From the NCBI GenBank assembly GCA_020851635.1, contig JADZCJ010000089.1:1-64000 (forward strand): a DNA stretch of 64,000 nt. Direction: 5' to 3'. Below the pieces are notes generated by a model that worked only from the letters and a program-made list of their open reading frames with translations, was not told the DNA's origin and searched no databases. Shown piece after piece: positions 1 to 9,356 of the stretch. The position numbers and the translations under genes are program-made. The stretch is from Anaerolineae bacterium. Its GTDB lineage: Bacteria > Chloroflexota > Anaerolineae > UBA4142 > SHND01. The stretch's first letter is position 1; each line of letters starts with the position of its first letter.

Positions 1-394
1 GAGATAAGGAACGCTCGTTCTGGTGACAACTTATCGAGACGCAGCAATTCAGGTTATTTGGCGCAAATTGCTGTGATTTCAAGCGAAATTTGACAAAAGC
101 ATGCCTTCCTTAACTTGTGACCAATGGCTTTAGCACAATTGGCACACGCGACATCCCATCCTCTGCATCTTGATTGTCGAGGATAGAATATTGGAATCGC
201 ACTCTCCTACCCCTCTTCCCCGGAAAGGGTTTTTTTCGACTCTTTCATGATTCGCGCGACACCATAGGTCTGCTTTGTTGGGTGAATCCGAGACTTGTGC
301 CGGCGATCAAATTCCGGGCTCTGCCTCATTATACTTGGTTCGCGGCGCAATCGGTCCGAATCCAAAAATCAATCATAACGGCAGATCTATTCTC
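1..394. other. Region downstream of glpK, no gene supported
   Basis: I see no convincing gene here. A 90-codon frame at 174-446 on the plus strand runs into the 3' end of glpK on the other strand and has no recognisable domain or ribosome binding site, so it is treated as chance. No tRNA, repeat family member or strong terminator was recognised. Confidence 0.5.
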
Positions 395-1891
395 TCAATC
401 CACCCAATCAAACGTTCGCGTGACCGCTTTTTTCCAGCCCGCATAGAGTTCTTGCCGTCTCGCCGGGTCCATCTTGGGCTGCCATTCTCTGTCAATGCCC
501 CAGTTCGCGCGCAAACTCTCGACGCTGTCCCAGAAACCGACAGCGAGACCCGCCGCATACGCCGCGCCCAGCGACGTGGTTTCCGCAACGGTCGGGCGCA
601 CCACGGGCACACCGAGAATGTCCGCCTGAAACTGCATCAACAGATCGTTATAGACCATCCCGCCGTCTGCTTTGAGTGACTTGAGGACAACGCCCGAATC
701 CTGCTCCATCGCATCCAACACCTCGCGCGTTTGATAAGCAGTTGCTTCCAGCGCCGCGCGCGCAATATGCGAGCGATTGATATAGCGGGTTAGCCCCACA
801 AACACGCCGCGCGCATCACTCTTCCAGTACGGCGCATACAGACCCGAAAACGCGGGGACGATATACATGCCGCCAGCGTCGGGCGTCTCGGATGCGTAAT
901 CCTCCACATGCTTGGCATAGTCAAACATCCGGAGATTGTCGCGCAGCCACTGCACCAGCGCGCCCGCGATCGCGATAGACCCTTCCAGCGCATAAACGGC
1001 AGGTTGATTGCCGATCCTGTAGGCGAGCGTGGTCAAAAGCCCGTGCTTGCTCGGGACCGCTTTTTCGCCCGTGTTGAGCAGCATAAAACAGCCCGTGCCG
1101 TAGGTGTTTTTCGCTTCGCCGGGCGAGAAACAGGTCTGCCCAAACAATGCCGCCTGCTGGTCGCCCAGATCGCCCGCAATCGGAATCCCCGCCAGATTAC
1201 CCGTGGCGTTTCCGTATATTTCAGACGAGGAGCGAATCGCGGGAAGCATCGAGCGCGGAATGTCCATCAGCTCCAGAATTTCGTCGTCCCAGTCGAGCGT
1301 GTCGAGATTCATCAACATCGTGCGCGAGGCATTGGTCACATCGGTGACATGCACACCGCCGTTGACGCCGCCCGTCATGTTCCAGATGAGCCACGCGTCA
1401 ATATTGCCGAAAAGCAGGTCACCCGCTTTGGCAGCTGTGCGGGCGCCCTCCACGTTGTCGAGAATCCACTTGACTTTTGGTCCTGAAAAATAGGTCGCGA
1501 GCGGCAAACCCACCTTGGCGCGCAGTCGGTCCTGCCCGCCCTCTTTGGCAAATTCGTTGACGAGCTGGTCGGTGCGCGTGTCCTGCCAGACAATCGCATT
1601 GTAAATAGGTCTGCCGGTTTGCCTGTTCCAGACTACCGTCGTTTCGCGCTGGTTGGTGACGCCGACGGCGGCAATTTCTCGCGGGTCAATCGAGCCCCTG
1701 GCGAGCGCGCCCGCAATCACGGACTGAACGGCGCCCCAAATTGCCATCGGGTCATGCTCCACCCAGCCCGGTCTTGGATAGAGCTGTTCGTGTTCTTTTT
1801 GATCGCACCCCACAATCTTGCCGCTGCGATCAAAAATCATGAAACGCGAACTCGTGGTCCCCTGGTCCACAGCCGCAACAAATTTCGACAT
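395..1891 (-). CDS. glpK: Glycerol kinase
   Basis: Cytoplasmic FGGY-family kinase that phosphorylates glycerol with ATP to sn-glycerol 3-phosphate. The protein is 498 residues, the usual length. It opens with the phosphate-binding motif DQGTTSSR and carries the C-terminal FGGY signature region ([20 protein letters not shown]). The frame is open a further 38 codons upstream, but the ATG at 1891 is chosen because family members begin [16 protein letters not shown]. It is the last gene of a minus-strand cluster after dhaK and dhaL, 62 bp behind dhaL. Together they suggest use of both glycerol and dihydroxyacetone. No glycerol facilitator or glpD is in the window. Confidence 0.96.
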   Translation of the reverse strand: MSKFVAAVDQGTTSSRFMIFDRSGKIVGCDQKEHEQLYPRPGWVEHDPMAIWGAVQSVIAGALARGSIDPREIAAVGVTNQRETTVVWNRQTGRPIYNAIVWQDTRTDQLVNEFAKEGGQDRLRAKVGLPLATYFSGPKVKWILDNVEGARTAAKAGDLLFGNIDAWLIWNMTGGVNGGVHVTDVTNASRTMLMNLDTLDWDDEILELMDIPRSMLPAIRSSSEIYGNATGNLAGIPIAGDLGDQQAALFGQTCFSPGEAKNTYGTGCFMLLNTGEKAVPSKHGLLTTLAYRIGNQPAVYALEGSIAIAGALVQWLRDNLRMFDYAKHVEDYASETPDAGGMYIVPAFSGLYAPYWKSDARGVFVGLTRYINRSHIARAALEATAYQTREVLDAMEQDSGVVLKSLKADGGMVYNDLLMQFQADILGVPVVRPTVAETTSLGAAYAAGLAVGFWDSVESLRANWGIDREWQPKMDPARRQELYAGWKKAVTRTFDWVD

Positions 1892-1953
1892 CTGCTGCCC
1901 CGCTATCCAGCCAAAAGTGTGATGAGATTCCTTTGGTTTTTCGCTTTTCGCTT

Positions 1954-2595
1954 TTATTGAGCTTGGCTTGCCAAAGTTTCTGCGGCGGTCTTTATCAAAT
2001 ACCACGACGAGGTTGCGCCGGGGTCTTGGTATCCCGCACTGCGCTCGCCGAGATAACTGGCGCGCCCTTTGCGCGCCACAAGGGGAATAGTCGCTTCCAT
2101 GCCCCTTTTGGTTGCATCGGCGGCCGCGTTCAACGCTTCGGGGACGGATGCCCCGCGGTCGCGCTCGGACTTGAGCGCGTCCAGACCGGGTTTGAGGGCG
2201 TCCACCATCGTCTTGTCACCGGGCGCTGCCTTGCCCCGCATTACCACCCCGTCATACCCCGCCTCCATCGCCGCGACCCAATCGGCGAGCGTGAGCTCCA
2301 TCTTGCCTGCCGTGACGTTGCCCATTTGTATAAACAGCGTGCCGTATAACGGACCGCTCGCGCCGCCCACGGTCGAAACGAGTTTCATGCCCGTCGTTTT
2401 GAAAACTGCGCCGATATCCTTGTCGGCAACTCCCGGCAGCGCCGTCAGCACCGCCTGCATCCCGCGATTCATGTTCGCGCCGTGATCACCGTCGCCGATA
2501 TCGGAATCGAGCTGTGTCAAATACGCGAAATTTTCGTTGATGACGGCAGCGTATGTTTCGAGCCATTTCAGAACCGCGTCGCGTGAAATTGTCAT
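1954..2595 (-). CDS. dhaL: Dihydroxyacetone kinase subunit L
   Basis: Nucleotide-binding subunit of dihydroxyacetone kinase, 213 residues. The metal/ADP-binding segment [10 protein letters not shown] lies at about residues 30-39, with the aspartates that hold two Mg ions in the family. It acts in the cytoplasm with DhaK to phosphorylate dihydroxyacetone. It is encoded separately from DhaK, the arrangement typical of the PTS-dependent enzyme, yet no DhaM phosphodonor gene is next to it. In single-chain ATP-dependent kinases the two domains are fused. The phosphoryl donor therefore cannot be read from this locus. Confidence 0.95.
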   Translation of the reverse strand: MTISRDAVLKWLETYAAVINENFAYLTQLDSDIGDGDHGANMNRGMQAVLTALPGVADKDIGAVFKTTGMKLVSTVGGASGPLYGTLFIQMGNVTAGKMELTLADWVAAMEAGYDGVVMRGKAAPGDKTMVDALKPGLDALKSERDRGASVPEALNAAADATKRGMEATIPLVARKGRASYLGERSAGYQDPGATSSWYLIKTAAETLASQAQ

Positions 2596-2663
2596 GATTC
2601 AATTGGCGAACAACAAAGACAAATGACCAACGAAACGCTTTCGTCATTCGTCGTTCGTCACCT

Positions 2664-3665
2664 CTATGCTCCCCAGCGCAGCCCCGGGGTCCTGACCGGC
2701 GCATCCCAGAGCGCTTGGAGCGGGTCATCCAACTTGAGCAATGTGATCGAGCAGCCCGCCATTTCGAGCGACGTAATATACGAGCCGACAAGATTGCGCG
2801 CAATTTTGATGCCGCGCCCTTGCAGGAATTTGGCGAGCTCGTTATAGACGATATAAAGCTCGATGAGCGGCGTGCCACCCATGCCGTTTACAAACGCCAG
2901 CGTCTCGTCACCCGTCTTGAAGGGCAGATCGTCCACGATAGCCAAAGCCATCATCTCGACAATTTCGCGCGCGGGCGCGGGTTTCATGCGCTTGCGTCCC
3001 GATTCACCGTGAATCCCGATGCCGATTTCCATCTCATCCTCGGGCAGGTCAAACGTTGGCTTGCCCGCATGTGGCACCGTGCAGCTGGTGAGCGCCATGC
3101 CCATCGAACGCCCATTTTCATTGACCTTGTTGGCGACTGCCAAGACCTGGTCGAGCGAATAACCGCGTTCCGCTGCCGCGCCCGCGATCTTTTCCACAAG
3201 CACCGTCACACCAACACCGCGCCGCCCCGCCGTATATAGTGAATCCTTGACCGCCACATCGTCGTTCGTGATGATGGATTGGACCGCGATTCCTTCGCCG
3301 CCTGCGAGTTCGGCTGCCATCTCAAAGTTCATGACATCGCCCGTATAGTTCTTGACAATGTGCAAAACACCTGCGCCGCCGTCCACCGCTCTGGTTGCCT
3401 CGAATATCTGGTCCGGGGTGGGCGAAGTAAAGACCGCGCCGGGCGCAGCGGCATCCAACATGCCCATGCCCACAAAGCCGCCGTGCATGGGCTCGTGTCC
3501 CGAGCCGCCGCCCGAAACCAGTGCGACTTTGTTCTTGACCGGAGCATCCGCGCGCACAATATAGTTCGGGTCGTAATGGACCTTGATCAGGTCAGGATGC
3601 GCCGCCGCCATCCCTTGCAGCGCCTCGACCACAACATCTTCCGGCTTGTTGATCAATTTTTTCAT
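2664..3665 (-). CDS. dhaK: Dihydroxyacetone kinase subunit K
   Basis: Substrate-binding subunit of dihydroxyacetone kinase, 333 residues from the chosen start. The glycine-rich GGGSGHEP is at 52-59 and the histidine that forms the hemiaminal with dihydroxyacetone is His219 in GIGIHGESG, the position expected for the family. Two ATGs are possible, at 3671 and 3665. The second gives the typical N-terminus [12 protein letters not shown] and a better distance from GAGGA. dhaL follows after 68 bp. The preceding lipoprotein reading frame ends only a few bases upstream of dhaK, so the genes may be cotranscribed. Confidence 0.95.
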   Translation of the reverse strand: MKKLINKPEDVVVEALQGMAAAHPDLIKVHYDPNYIVRADAPVKNKVALVSGGGSGHEPMHGGFVGMGMLDAAAPGAVFTSPTPDQIFEATRAVDGGAGVLHIVKNYTGDVMNFEMAAELAGGEGIAVQSIITNDDVAVKDSLYTAGRRGVGVTVLVEKIAGAAAERGYSLDQVLAVANKVNENGRSMGMALTSCTVPHAGKPTFDLPEDEMEIGIGIHGESGRKRMKPAPAREIVEMMALAIVDDLPFKTGDETLAFVNGMGGTPLIELYIVYNELAKFLQGRGIKIARNLVGSYITSLEMAGCSITLLKLDDPLQALWDAPVRTPGLRWGA

Positions 3666-3677
3666 GGTCATCTATCC

Positions 3678-4792
3678 TCAAGGAATCAGTTTTCCCATAA
3701 CCGCATGGATGAATTCTTCGGCAGCGGCGCGAGTGACGGTTTTGGGGGCGAGCACCTCCAACATCACAAAGGCGTCACCGTCGCGCACCAACAATGCCGC
3801 ATAGTTGTTGACGACTGAAGAGTCATCTCTGCTTGCGGATAGTCCACCGTCTGAAACCATTTCACCGTGATGGGCTCGTCGAGCGTCCCGGTCAGCGCGT
3901 TCGAGAGGGGGGTGGTAGTCGCTTGCGGGACGGGTGTCGCTTGGGGAACGGGGGTTGACTGCACCGGTGTCACCCGAAACGTGCCGACATATTCCGTTTG
4001 CGCGATAGTTGCGCCGGGCGGACCACTCGGCGGTTGGATTTCCACAAATTCGACGAGATAGCTCTCGATGACGCGCTTGTTTAGCGGGTCGGTCGGATTC
4101 GAGGTCATTTCCAAAATCGGCGGGTGCATCAGACCATTCGTTTCAAACGTAATGCCGATTCGCACTTGACCCGCCCAGACACACGTGACGCCCTGCGGGC
4201 ATCTCGAGTCCTCGTTGACCTGGTAAAACGTAATGCCGAACTGATCGGGTGAATCAATGAATTTGGCAGTTTGTCCCATACGAAGCTCAACATTCTCGCC
4301 AAGCTGCGCGGTGACCTCGGCGCCGGGTGTGCTCATGGGACGTCGAGTCGCGGCTGCTTGTGCGGGCGTCAGCGTTGCGCCGCTCGCCAGCGCAGTGCGT
4401 TTGTAACGGTTCCCATTGAGCGACATCTCATCGCCCCGAATGACCAGCGTCAGCGTAAACACCTCTCCCGGCTTGTCGTTCGGGTTTGTGCTGGAAATTC
4501 GAACAAGGCGCAGGTGGTCGGGGTCAGGCGTGACCGCGTACGTGTACTTGAGCTGGTGCTCCCACAAGTCCACGGTCACGGTGCCGTCGTCTGCAAAGGT
4601 CATGGCACGCCGTTGGTGCGATTCAGGCGCGCTCCCATCGGTCAGCTGCACCAGCTCCCATTTGCCAAGCAACTGCATCGCGCGTTCCTTGTTCTCGGAG
4701 AGGGATTGGGCGGGATCGCTTACGCCCGGCGCACACGCCATCAAGCCGAGCGCAACACTCGACAGCAAAACGCACGTCAGTAGATTCTTTAT
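3678..4792 (-). pseudogene. Lipoprotein, apparently frameshifted near the C-terminus
   Basis: Secreted lipoprotein of unknown function. The N-terminus reads KNLLTCVLLSSVALGLMAC, a signal peptide with lipobox LMAC. The first usual start codon in frame is TTG at 4768, which would remove the basic part of the signal. GGGAG sits just upstream of ATC/ATA codons at 4795-4790, so the true start may be a non-standard codon. The mature part has a lipocalin-like stretch (LLGKWELVQLTDG), a second domain and a Pro/Thr linker. Near 3811-3835 the coding signal passes from one frame to another: the first frame ends in a Cys/Trp-rich tail at 3764, while the other continues as VVNNYAALLVRDGDAF to 3678. One missing base would explain it, either real or a sequencing error. 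Confidence 0.6.
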
Positions 4793-5119
4793 GATGCAGG
4801 TCTCCCGTACGACGAACGACTGATCAGAGTTGCTCAGAATTTAAGGCGATGACTTTTGGCATAAACAAGAAATACTCTACACAACTTGGTAGTCAAGTTT
4901 ATTCGTCCAACACGATAGAGACGTTGATTACAAACAAATCGTTCGGACCGGTTTGCCCGTTCACGGTTTCCCCTTGGCTGCAGGTGCGATAGACGCGCGT
5001 TTATAGTTACAAATTTGGAATTGAACAAAAATTGAGCAGTCTTTGGTCTGTCGCGCCGCAGGGATTTTTAGGATAATACCATCGTAAGGTCGGAATCCAA
5101 CCTTTCAGGAGAAATCCAA
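4793..5119. other. Intergenic region between divergent genes
   Basis: No gene is supported in these 327 bases between the minus-strand lipoprotein and murJ. The only clear signal is AGGAG a few bases before the murJ ATG. A GATAAT at 5072-5077 could be a -10 box for murJ but has no convincing -35 partner. A minus-strand TTGACT near 4890 is a weak -35 candidate for the lipoprotein gene. Confidence 0.4.
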
Positions 5120-6679
5120 ATGGCAGCGATGACTCCCGCACATCAAGAATCAATCCGCGCCCGCGACCTGCCCCGCGTGATGCTCGGCGGTTTCGCCGCG
5201 CTGGCAGCGAGCGCGTGGATGGGCAGTGTGCAGGCATCGGACGTGCTCGAACCCTTGCGCGTCGTCGGCAGCTATGTTCAACGTCTGCGCCCGACCATAC
5301 CGAGTCTCGAGGGTCTGAGCATTGGTTCCATCCTCACCCGCGAGTACACCATCGCCCAAGCCAGTTTTATCTTGATGGCGTCATTTTTCGCTTCGGCGGC
5401 GTTGGGCGCGGTCCGGCAAATCATGTTCAACGCCCAATTCGGCGTGGGGTCCGAGGTTAACGCCTATTACGCGGCGTTTCGCCTCCCCGACACCTTGTTT
5501 TCGCTCGTCGCGGGCGGCGCGCTTTCGTCAGCAATGATACCCGTTTTGCTCACCACCTCGCGCGAAGAAGGAGTTGCGGCGGGCACCCGGTTGGTCAATA
5601 TCATTCTGACGACCCTCGTCGCCTTTTTTGTCCTGGTGGTCGCCGCGCTGGAATTGTTCACGCCGAACCTCGTGCGAAATGTGCTTGCGCCGGGTTTTGA
5701 CGCCGAAACCAGCGCGCTCACAATCACGCTGACGCGCATCATGCTCATTCAACCGATGATTCTCGCAGTCGCCAGTGTGGCGACGGCGGTCTTGAACGAG
5801 CGCAATCAATTCATGCTCCCCGCGCTCGCGCTCATCAGTCACAACGTCGCGTTGATTCTGGGCATTCTCGCCGCGCGGTTTATTCCCTCGCTCGGCATCC
5901 TGGGTCCCACATTCGGCGTCATTGGCGGCGCGGTCCTTCAGGCAGCTATTCTCGTTCCCGCCATGTGGGCGGCGACACGGGGCATCGGTTTGATTTTTGA
6001 TTTTGCCAACGCGCGTTTGCGTGAGGTCATCAAACTCTTGGTCCCCAACGGTTTTTCCGTAGCGGTGAATTATTCGGGTTTTATTCTGGATACCGCGTTT
6101 GCGTCTCAAGCCCGCGAGCTGGCAGGGCTGCCTGCATTGTACAACGCGTGGCTGCTGGTGGGACTTCCGATCGCGCTGTTGGGGCAGGCGGTAGGACAGG
6201 CAGCTTTTCCGCGCTTGGCGGCGTCCGCTGATGCGAGCGATTTTCGCGGTATGCGGCGCACAATCCTGCTTGCGCTGGGCGCGGCAGTCGGACTGGCTAT
6301 TCCCGCGCTGTTGGGACTGGTATTCCTGGGGAGACCTCTCATCGAGTTTTTGTTCGAACGCGGCAAGTTCGATGCGAGCGCGGGCGACTTGACCTACAAT
6401 GTGCTATTGGCATACACCGTCGCCCTGCCCGCCTATGTCGCGACCGAAGTGATTACGCGCGGGTTGATTGCGCTGCGCGACACGCGCACGCCGTTAGCCA
6501 CAAACCTCATGCAGCTGCTCGGGCGTTTTTTGATTCTCTCCTTTTTTGTCGCGGAATGGGGCATCGTGGCGATACCGATTGCTTTGGCGGTCACGGCGAG
6601 TTTGGAGACGGTGACGCTGGGCTTGGCGTTGTGGCTCAAGCTGGGGCGCCGGATGCGGCTGGCGCTCGCCGTCGGGTAG
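5120..6679 (+). CDS. murJ: MurJ/MviN-family lipid II flippase
   Basis: Polytopic inner-membrane protein of the MOP superfamily that flips lipid II for peptidoglycan synthesis. It has 519 residues and the family core begins near residue 77 (IAQASFILMASFFASAALG), followed by the typical AYYAAFRLPDTLFSLVAGGA and the conserved FERGKFD near the end of the core. The N-terminus carries an extra segment of about 70 residues with one hydrophobic stretch (VMLGGFAALAASAWMG) that most MurJ proteins lack. AGGAG lies 8 bases before the ATG. Neighbours give no operon: the next gene is convergent. Confidence 0.9.
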   Translation: MAAMTPAHQESIRARDLPRVMLGGFAALAASAWMGSVQASDVLEPLRVVGSYVQRLRPTIPSLEGLSIGSILTREYTIAQASFILMASFFASAALGAVRQIMFNAQFGVGSEVNAYYAAFRLPDTLFSLVAGGALSSAMIPVLLTTSREEGVAAGTRLVNIILTTLVAFFVLVVAALELFTPNLVRNVLAPGFDAETSALTITLTRIMLIQPMILAVASVATAVLNERNQFMLPALALISHNVALILGILAARFIPSLGILGPTFGVIGGAVLQAAILVPAMWAATRGIGLIFDFANARLREVIKLLVPNGFSVAVNYSGFILDTAFASQARELAGLPALYNAWLLVGLPIALLGQAVGQAAFPRLAASADASDFRGMRRTILLALGAAVGLAIPALLGLVFLGRPLIEFLFERGKFDASAGDLTYNVLLAYTVALPAYVATEVITRGLIALRDTRTPLATNLMQLLGRFLILSFFVAEWGIVAIPIALAVTASLETVTLGLALWLKLGRRMRLALAVG

Positions 6680-6983
6680 CGCAATCACATACGGTTGCGG
6701 CGAAAGTCCATCGCTCTGATTTCACTCCGACAACCTGTCAGAGCGGATTCCGTGCGACTTGGGGTTCGTAAAGGTATAACTTGCTTGCCGAAACGGAAAC
6801 CGGGGTTAGTCCCTGGAACGCGAATCGGCGCGAATCGTTCGCCAAACTGCGGCTTCACGAATCTCCACAAAATGCTTGGGACAAAATAGAATTCGCGTAA
6901 ATTCGTGATGATTCGCGAGGATTCGCGTTTTCCAGTATCTGGCTCATTCAAGCGAATTCGGGAAATTGCAAATTTACGGACCC
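6680..6983. repeat. Intergenic region with two dispersed short repeats
   Basis: No gene. Between the convergent 3' ends, 6718-6737 (GATTTCACTCCGACAACCTG) recurs exactly at 43324-43343 beside gyrB. At about 6888-6937 a run of AATTCGCG-like words (AATTCGCGTAAATTCGTGATGATTCGCG...) resembles 37636-37668. Both look like dispersed non-coding repeats; no intrinsic terminator with a T-run was recognised. Confidence 0.5.
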
Positions 6984-8465
6984 TTAGCGCCACGTTCTCC
7001 CCATACCTATCGTCGTAACGGGTCCGCTGATTGTAAAACTTGCATATTCCGTTCCGGGTGTGTAGGTTTCATCCTGCCACAAGCCATCATTGACCGTGCC
7101 GGTTGCCTCGCCGCCGAGATAGATCGTATATGTCTCTCCCGTCAGCAGCTCCGGCGACGAGAATGCAAGCGACTGGTAGTCTTTGGTGGGATCAAACGTG
7201 AGCACCGCGTTCCCCTTGCTGTCGCTGATATGCACCCGTGTCCCCGCTTGCTGCAAGGCGTCGAAATTGATCAGGATCGCGTTCTGGGTAGTCGTCGGGC
7301 TCGCGGTCATGGGCATCCCCGCACTGCCTGCGGCGACGATCAGCCCGCCGGAAATATTGAACGTGCCGTCATAGTCAATCGCGCCTTCTCTATTCACCGT
7401 GGGTCCATTCACGATCACCGTCCCGCCCGACATGACAATCGCGCCGTTGGAATCAATCCCGTCTCCCGAGCTGTCCACGACAAGATAGACATCATTGATA
7501 TAGAGCCAATACACTCCGTTGTACTCGGTGACAACTCGCCCCGGTCTGCCCGTTCCCTCCTCCACATCGCCCGCAATATTGACCCCGTCATCGCTGGATA
7601 CGATGCGAATCTCGCCGCCGTTGAGCGTCATCACCATCGCTTCGAGTCCTTCGACGGAACGGTTGATGCGGATGTCGCCGCCGTTGATGGTCATATTTGC
7701 CTCGGTGTGGATGCCATCATCGCCGACCGCCATGACAATGACACCATCATTGATGAGAATGTCCCCGTCTGCGTTGATGCCATCGCCCGCCGCATCAATA
7801 GCATACGTGCCGCTGTTGATCGCAAGCCCCTTTTTGCTGCTGATACCGTCCTTGTAATTGCCCTCGACGCTGAGCGAGCCATTCCCCGCAAAAACCACAT
7901 CCACATTAGCAAAGACCGCCGCATCCGGTTCATCCGTTTCAGCGTCCGCATACACATAACTCGCCGCGTCCGCAATCGAGTTTGTGCTGCCGTCGGCGAG
8001 CGTAATGACAACCTGTGCCGCGTTGACGAGGTAGAGCGGCGCGTTTGTCGAGTTGCGGATATTGACCCCGTCCAAGACCAGCGTCACGACGGCATCCTCA
8101 CCCGCGTCCACGACAATCTGTCCGTCCGCCAGCGTGCCGCTGAGCGCATACGCGCCCCCCTCGGTGATGGTCGCTGTGCTGCCCTCAACCGTGACGCCCG
8201 GTCCTTGCGTCGCAATAGAGTCCCCATTCAAAACAATCGAAATCCCGCCCGACGTGTCTTGCACAATCACCGGTTTCGCTTGCGCGTCGTCGTTCCCCGC
8301 CCCCACTTGCGGCGATGGCGCCGCGCCGGGGACCGCTTGAGTTGCCTGCACAGTCGGGACCGGTGTGCCGATGGGCGAGACCGCAGTCGGGCTGCCCTGA
8401 CACGCAATCATTGCCACCAGTGCGACTGCCATGACCGACGACACTACAAGTTTTTTTATAATCAT
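6984..8465 (-). CDS. Carbohydrate-binding beta-helix lipoprotein (DUF4353 / Cthe_2159 type)
   Basis: Exported lipoprotein of 493 residues with lipobox MIACQG after a short basic signal peptide, then a Pro/Thr/Gln linker to about residue 65. The rest is made of short repeats such as SGGTVIVNGPT, INSGTYAIDAAGDGINADGDILI and NDGVIVMAVGDDGIHTEANMTI, with the GDGI/DDGI turns typical of the right-handed beta-helix DUF4353 family. Members related to Cthe_2159 bind cellulose or acidic sugars in a Ca-dependent way. A short C-terminal domain after about residue 405 (VHISDSKGNAVLTFDP) follows. Role here, by inference: surface polysaccharide binding. The start ATG at 8465 is preceded by AGGAG. Confidence 0.85.
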   Translation of the reverse strand: MIIKKLVVSSVMAVALVAMIACQGSPTAVSPIGTPVPTVQATQAVPGAAPSPQVGAGNDDAQAKPVIVQDTSGGISIVLNGDSIATQGPGVTVEGSTATITEGGAYALSGTLADGQIVVDAGEDAVVTLVLDGVNIRNSTNAPLYLVNAAQVVITLADGSTNSIADAASYVYADAETDEPDAAVFANVDVVFAGNGSLSVEGNYKDGISSKKGLAINSGTYAIDAAGDGINADGDILINDGVIVMAVGDDGIHTEANMTINGGDIRINRSVEGLEAMVMTLNGGEIRIVSSDDGVNIAGDVEEGTGRPGRVVTEYNGVYWLYINDVYLVVDSSGDGIDSNGAIVMSGGTVIVNGPTVNREGAIDYDGTFNISGGLIVAAGSAGMPMTASPTTTQNAILINFDALQQAGTRVHISDSKGNAVLTFDPTKDYQSLAFSSPELLTGETYTIYLGGEATGTVNDGLWQDETYTPGTEYASFTISGPVTTIGMGRTWR

Positions 8466-8511
8466 TCTCCTGCTCCTGTCATTTTTTTGATTGATTCACT
8501 CTTGTTACGAA

Positions 8512-8586
8512 TGTCATTTCGAACGCAGTGAGAAATCTCGGTTCGCGTGTCAAGGGGATTTCTCACAAAAACGGCTTGAAATGACA
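8512..8586. repeat. Inverted-repeat element with TGTCATTTC ends
   Basis: The two arms, TGTCATTTCGAACGC...GAGAAATC and its imperfect complement ending TTGAAATGACA, pair over about 28 bases with a short spacer. The arms resemble a type of short non-autonomous intergenic repeat seen in many bacterial genomes. A single copy was noticed in the window. Confidence 0.55.
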
Positions 8587-8729
8587 AGTATTACGTATCG
8601 TGATTGAATCATTGTAAACGGAACACATGGTGAGGAATCGCCGTTCGGCAAGCCCGCGCCGTTATGCCCCGACATATTAAGCCAGGATGCCGGGAATTGC
8701 CAAAGAAACAAGACGCAAATACTTGCGCG

Positions 8730-8806
8730 CGGGTGTGCGCCACAATATTGGACGGTAAGGAACGAACGCCGTTTCGTTCCCGTCCGGCACGCTGCGGCGA
8801 GCGCTT
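8730..8806. repeat. 47-bp hairpin repeat family, single copy (locus A)
   Basis: Core hairpin GGAACGAA...TTCGTTCC at 8759-8780 within the longer conserved context CACAATATTGGACGGTAA on the left and GGCACGC on the right. The same context occurs at 20782-20935 and, reversed, at 33165-33290, and in decayed form at about 62372-62445. Confidence 0.75.
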
Positions 8807-8842
8807 GAAAAATTCGACAAATGGGCGTATCTTGTCCTCGTC

Positions 8843-9271
8843 ATGAAACATCCTCTTGAAAAAATCCCGGGCGCGCTGCAAGGTGCGGCGGCGGATGCCA
8901 AAACTCTATTTGACGCGGGCAAGTTCCGCGAGACGGTCACACTGTGCCAACAGCGTCTTGGCGCGCTCGAGAAAAAGGTTCCGCCGCGATACACCAAAAT
9001 TCCGCGCGAGGCGGAACCCGATTCGCCCGTGTTTCAATATTATGCGCTGACCGTGGTCCTGGTGGACGCGCTCGCCGAGCTGCAAGATTGGAAAGCGGCA
9101 AAAGAGGCGCTGGGCAAATACCGCGTCCGGTTTGCGCGCGACCCGTGGGGTTTTCGCGCCGGAGCCGAGGTGACGCGGCGTGACCCACACGTCAAGGACA
9201 AGCCGTCGGTCACGCGCGCGGTCGAACTGCTTGAAGGCGAAGCCGCGCGGCTGGAAGGATTAAAGCGCTAG
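8843..9271 (+). CDS. Small helical hypothetical protein
   Basis: A 142-residue soluble, probably helical protein with TPR-like character: LFDAGKFRETVTLCQQRL near the N-terminus, and LVDALAELQDWKAAKEAL in the middle suggest two helical hairpins. There is no signal peptide or membrane segment. No function can be assigned. It is followed after 85 bp by the winged-helix gene on the same strand, so the two may be expressed together. The GC-rich codon use matches its neighbours, and the frame is preferred over three overlapping frames because it alone has a protein-like composition. Confidence 0.6.
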   Translation: MKHPLEKIPGALQGAAADAKTLFDAGKFRETVTLCQQRLGALEKKVPPRYTKIPREAEPDSPVFQYYALTVVLVDALAELQDWKAAKEALGKYRVRFARDPWGFRAGAEVTRRDPHVKDKPSVTRAVELLEGEAARLEGLKR

Positions 9272-9356
9272 CGAATTGGCGACGGTGTTTCAGGTTGCGC
9301 GGCGGGTTTCTGTGAATCGGGGGCGCTCCCATGAGCGCCCTTGATATTTTTGGATT

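Larger units (their letters stand above)
8466..8842. other. Intergenic region with two palindromic repeat elements
   Basis: No gene supported in 377 bases upstream of two divergent genes. It holds an imperfect inverted repeat at 8512-8586 and one copy of the 47-bp hairpin family at about 8730-8806, both listed separately. A 90-codon minus-strand frame at 8609-8881 has no recognisable features and overlaps the next gene. Confidence 0.5.

Noticed and set aside
174-446. 90-codon plus-strand frame at the window start
   Set aside because: No ribosome binding site or domain and it runs into glpK on the opposite strand.
6966-8531. 521-codon plus-strand frame
   Set aside because: Antisense shadow of the DUF4353 gene; product is Arg/His/Asp-rich with no fold.
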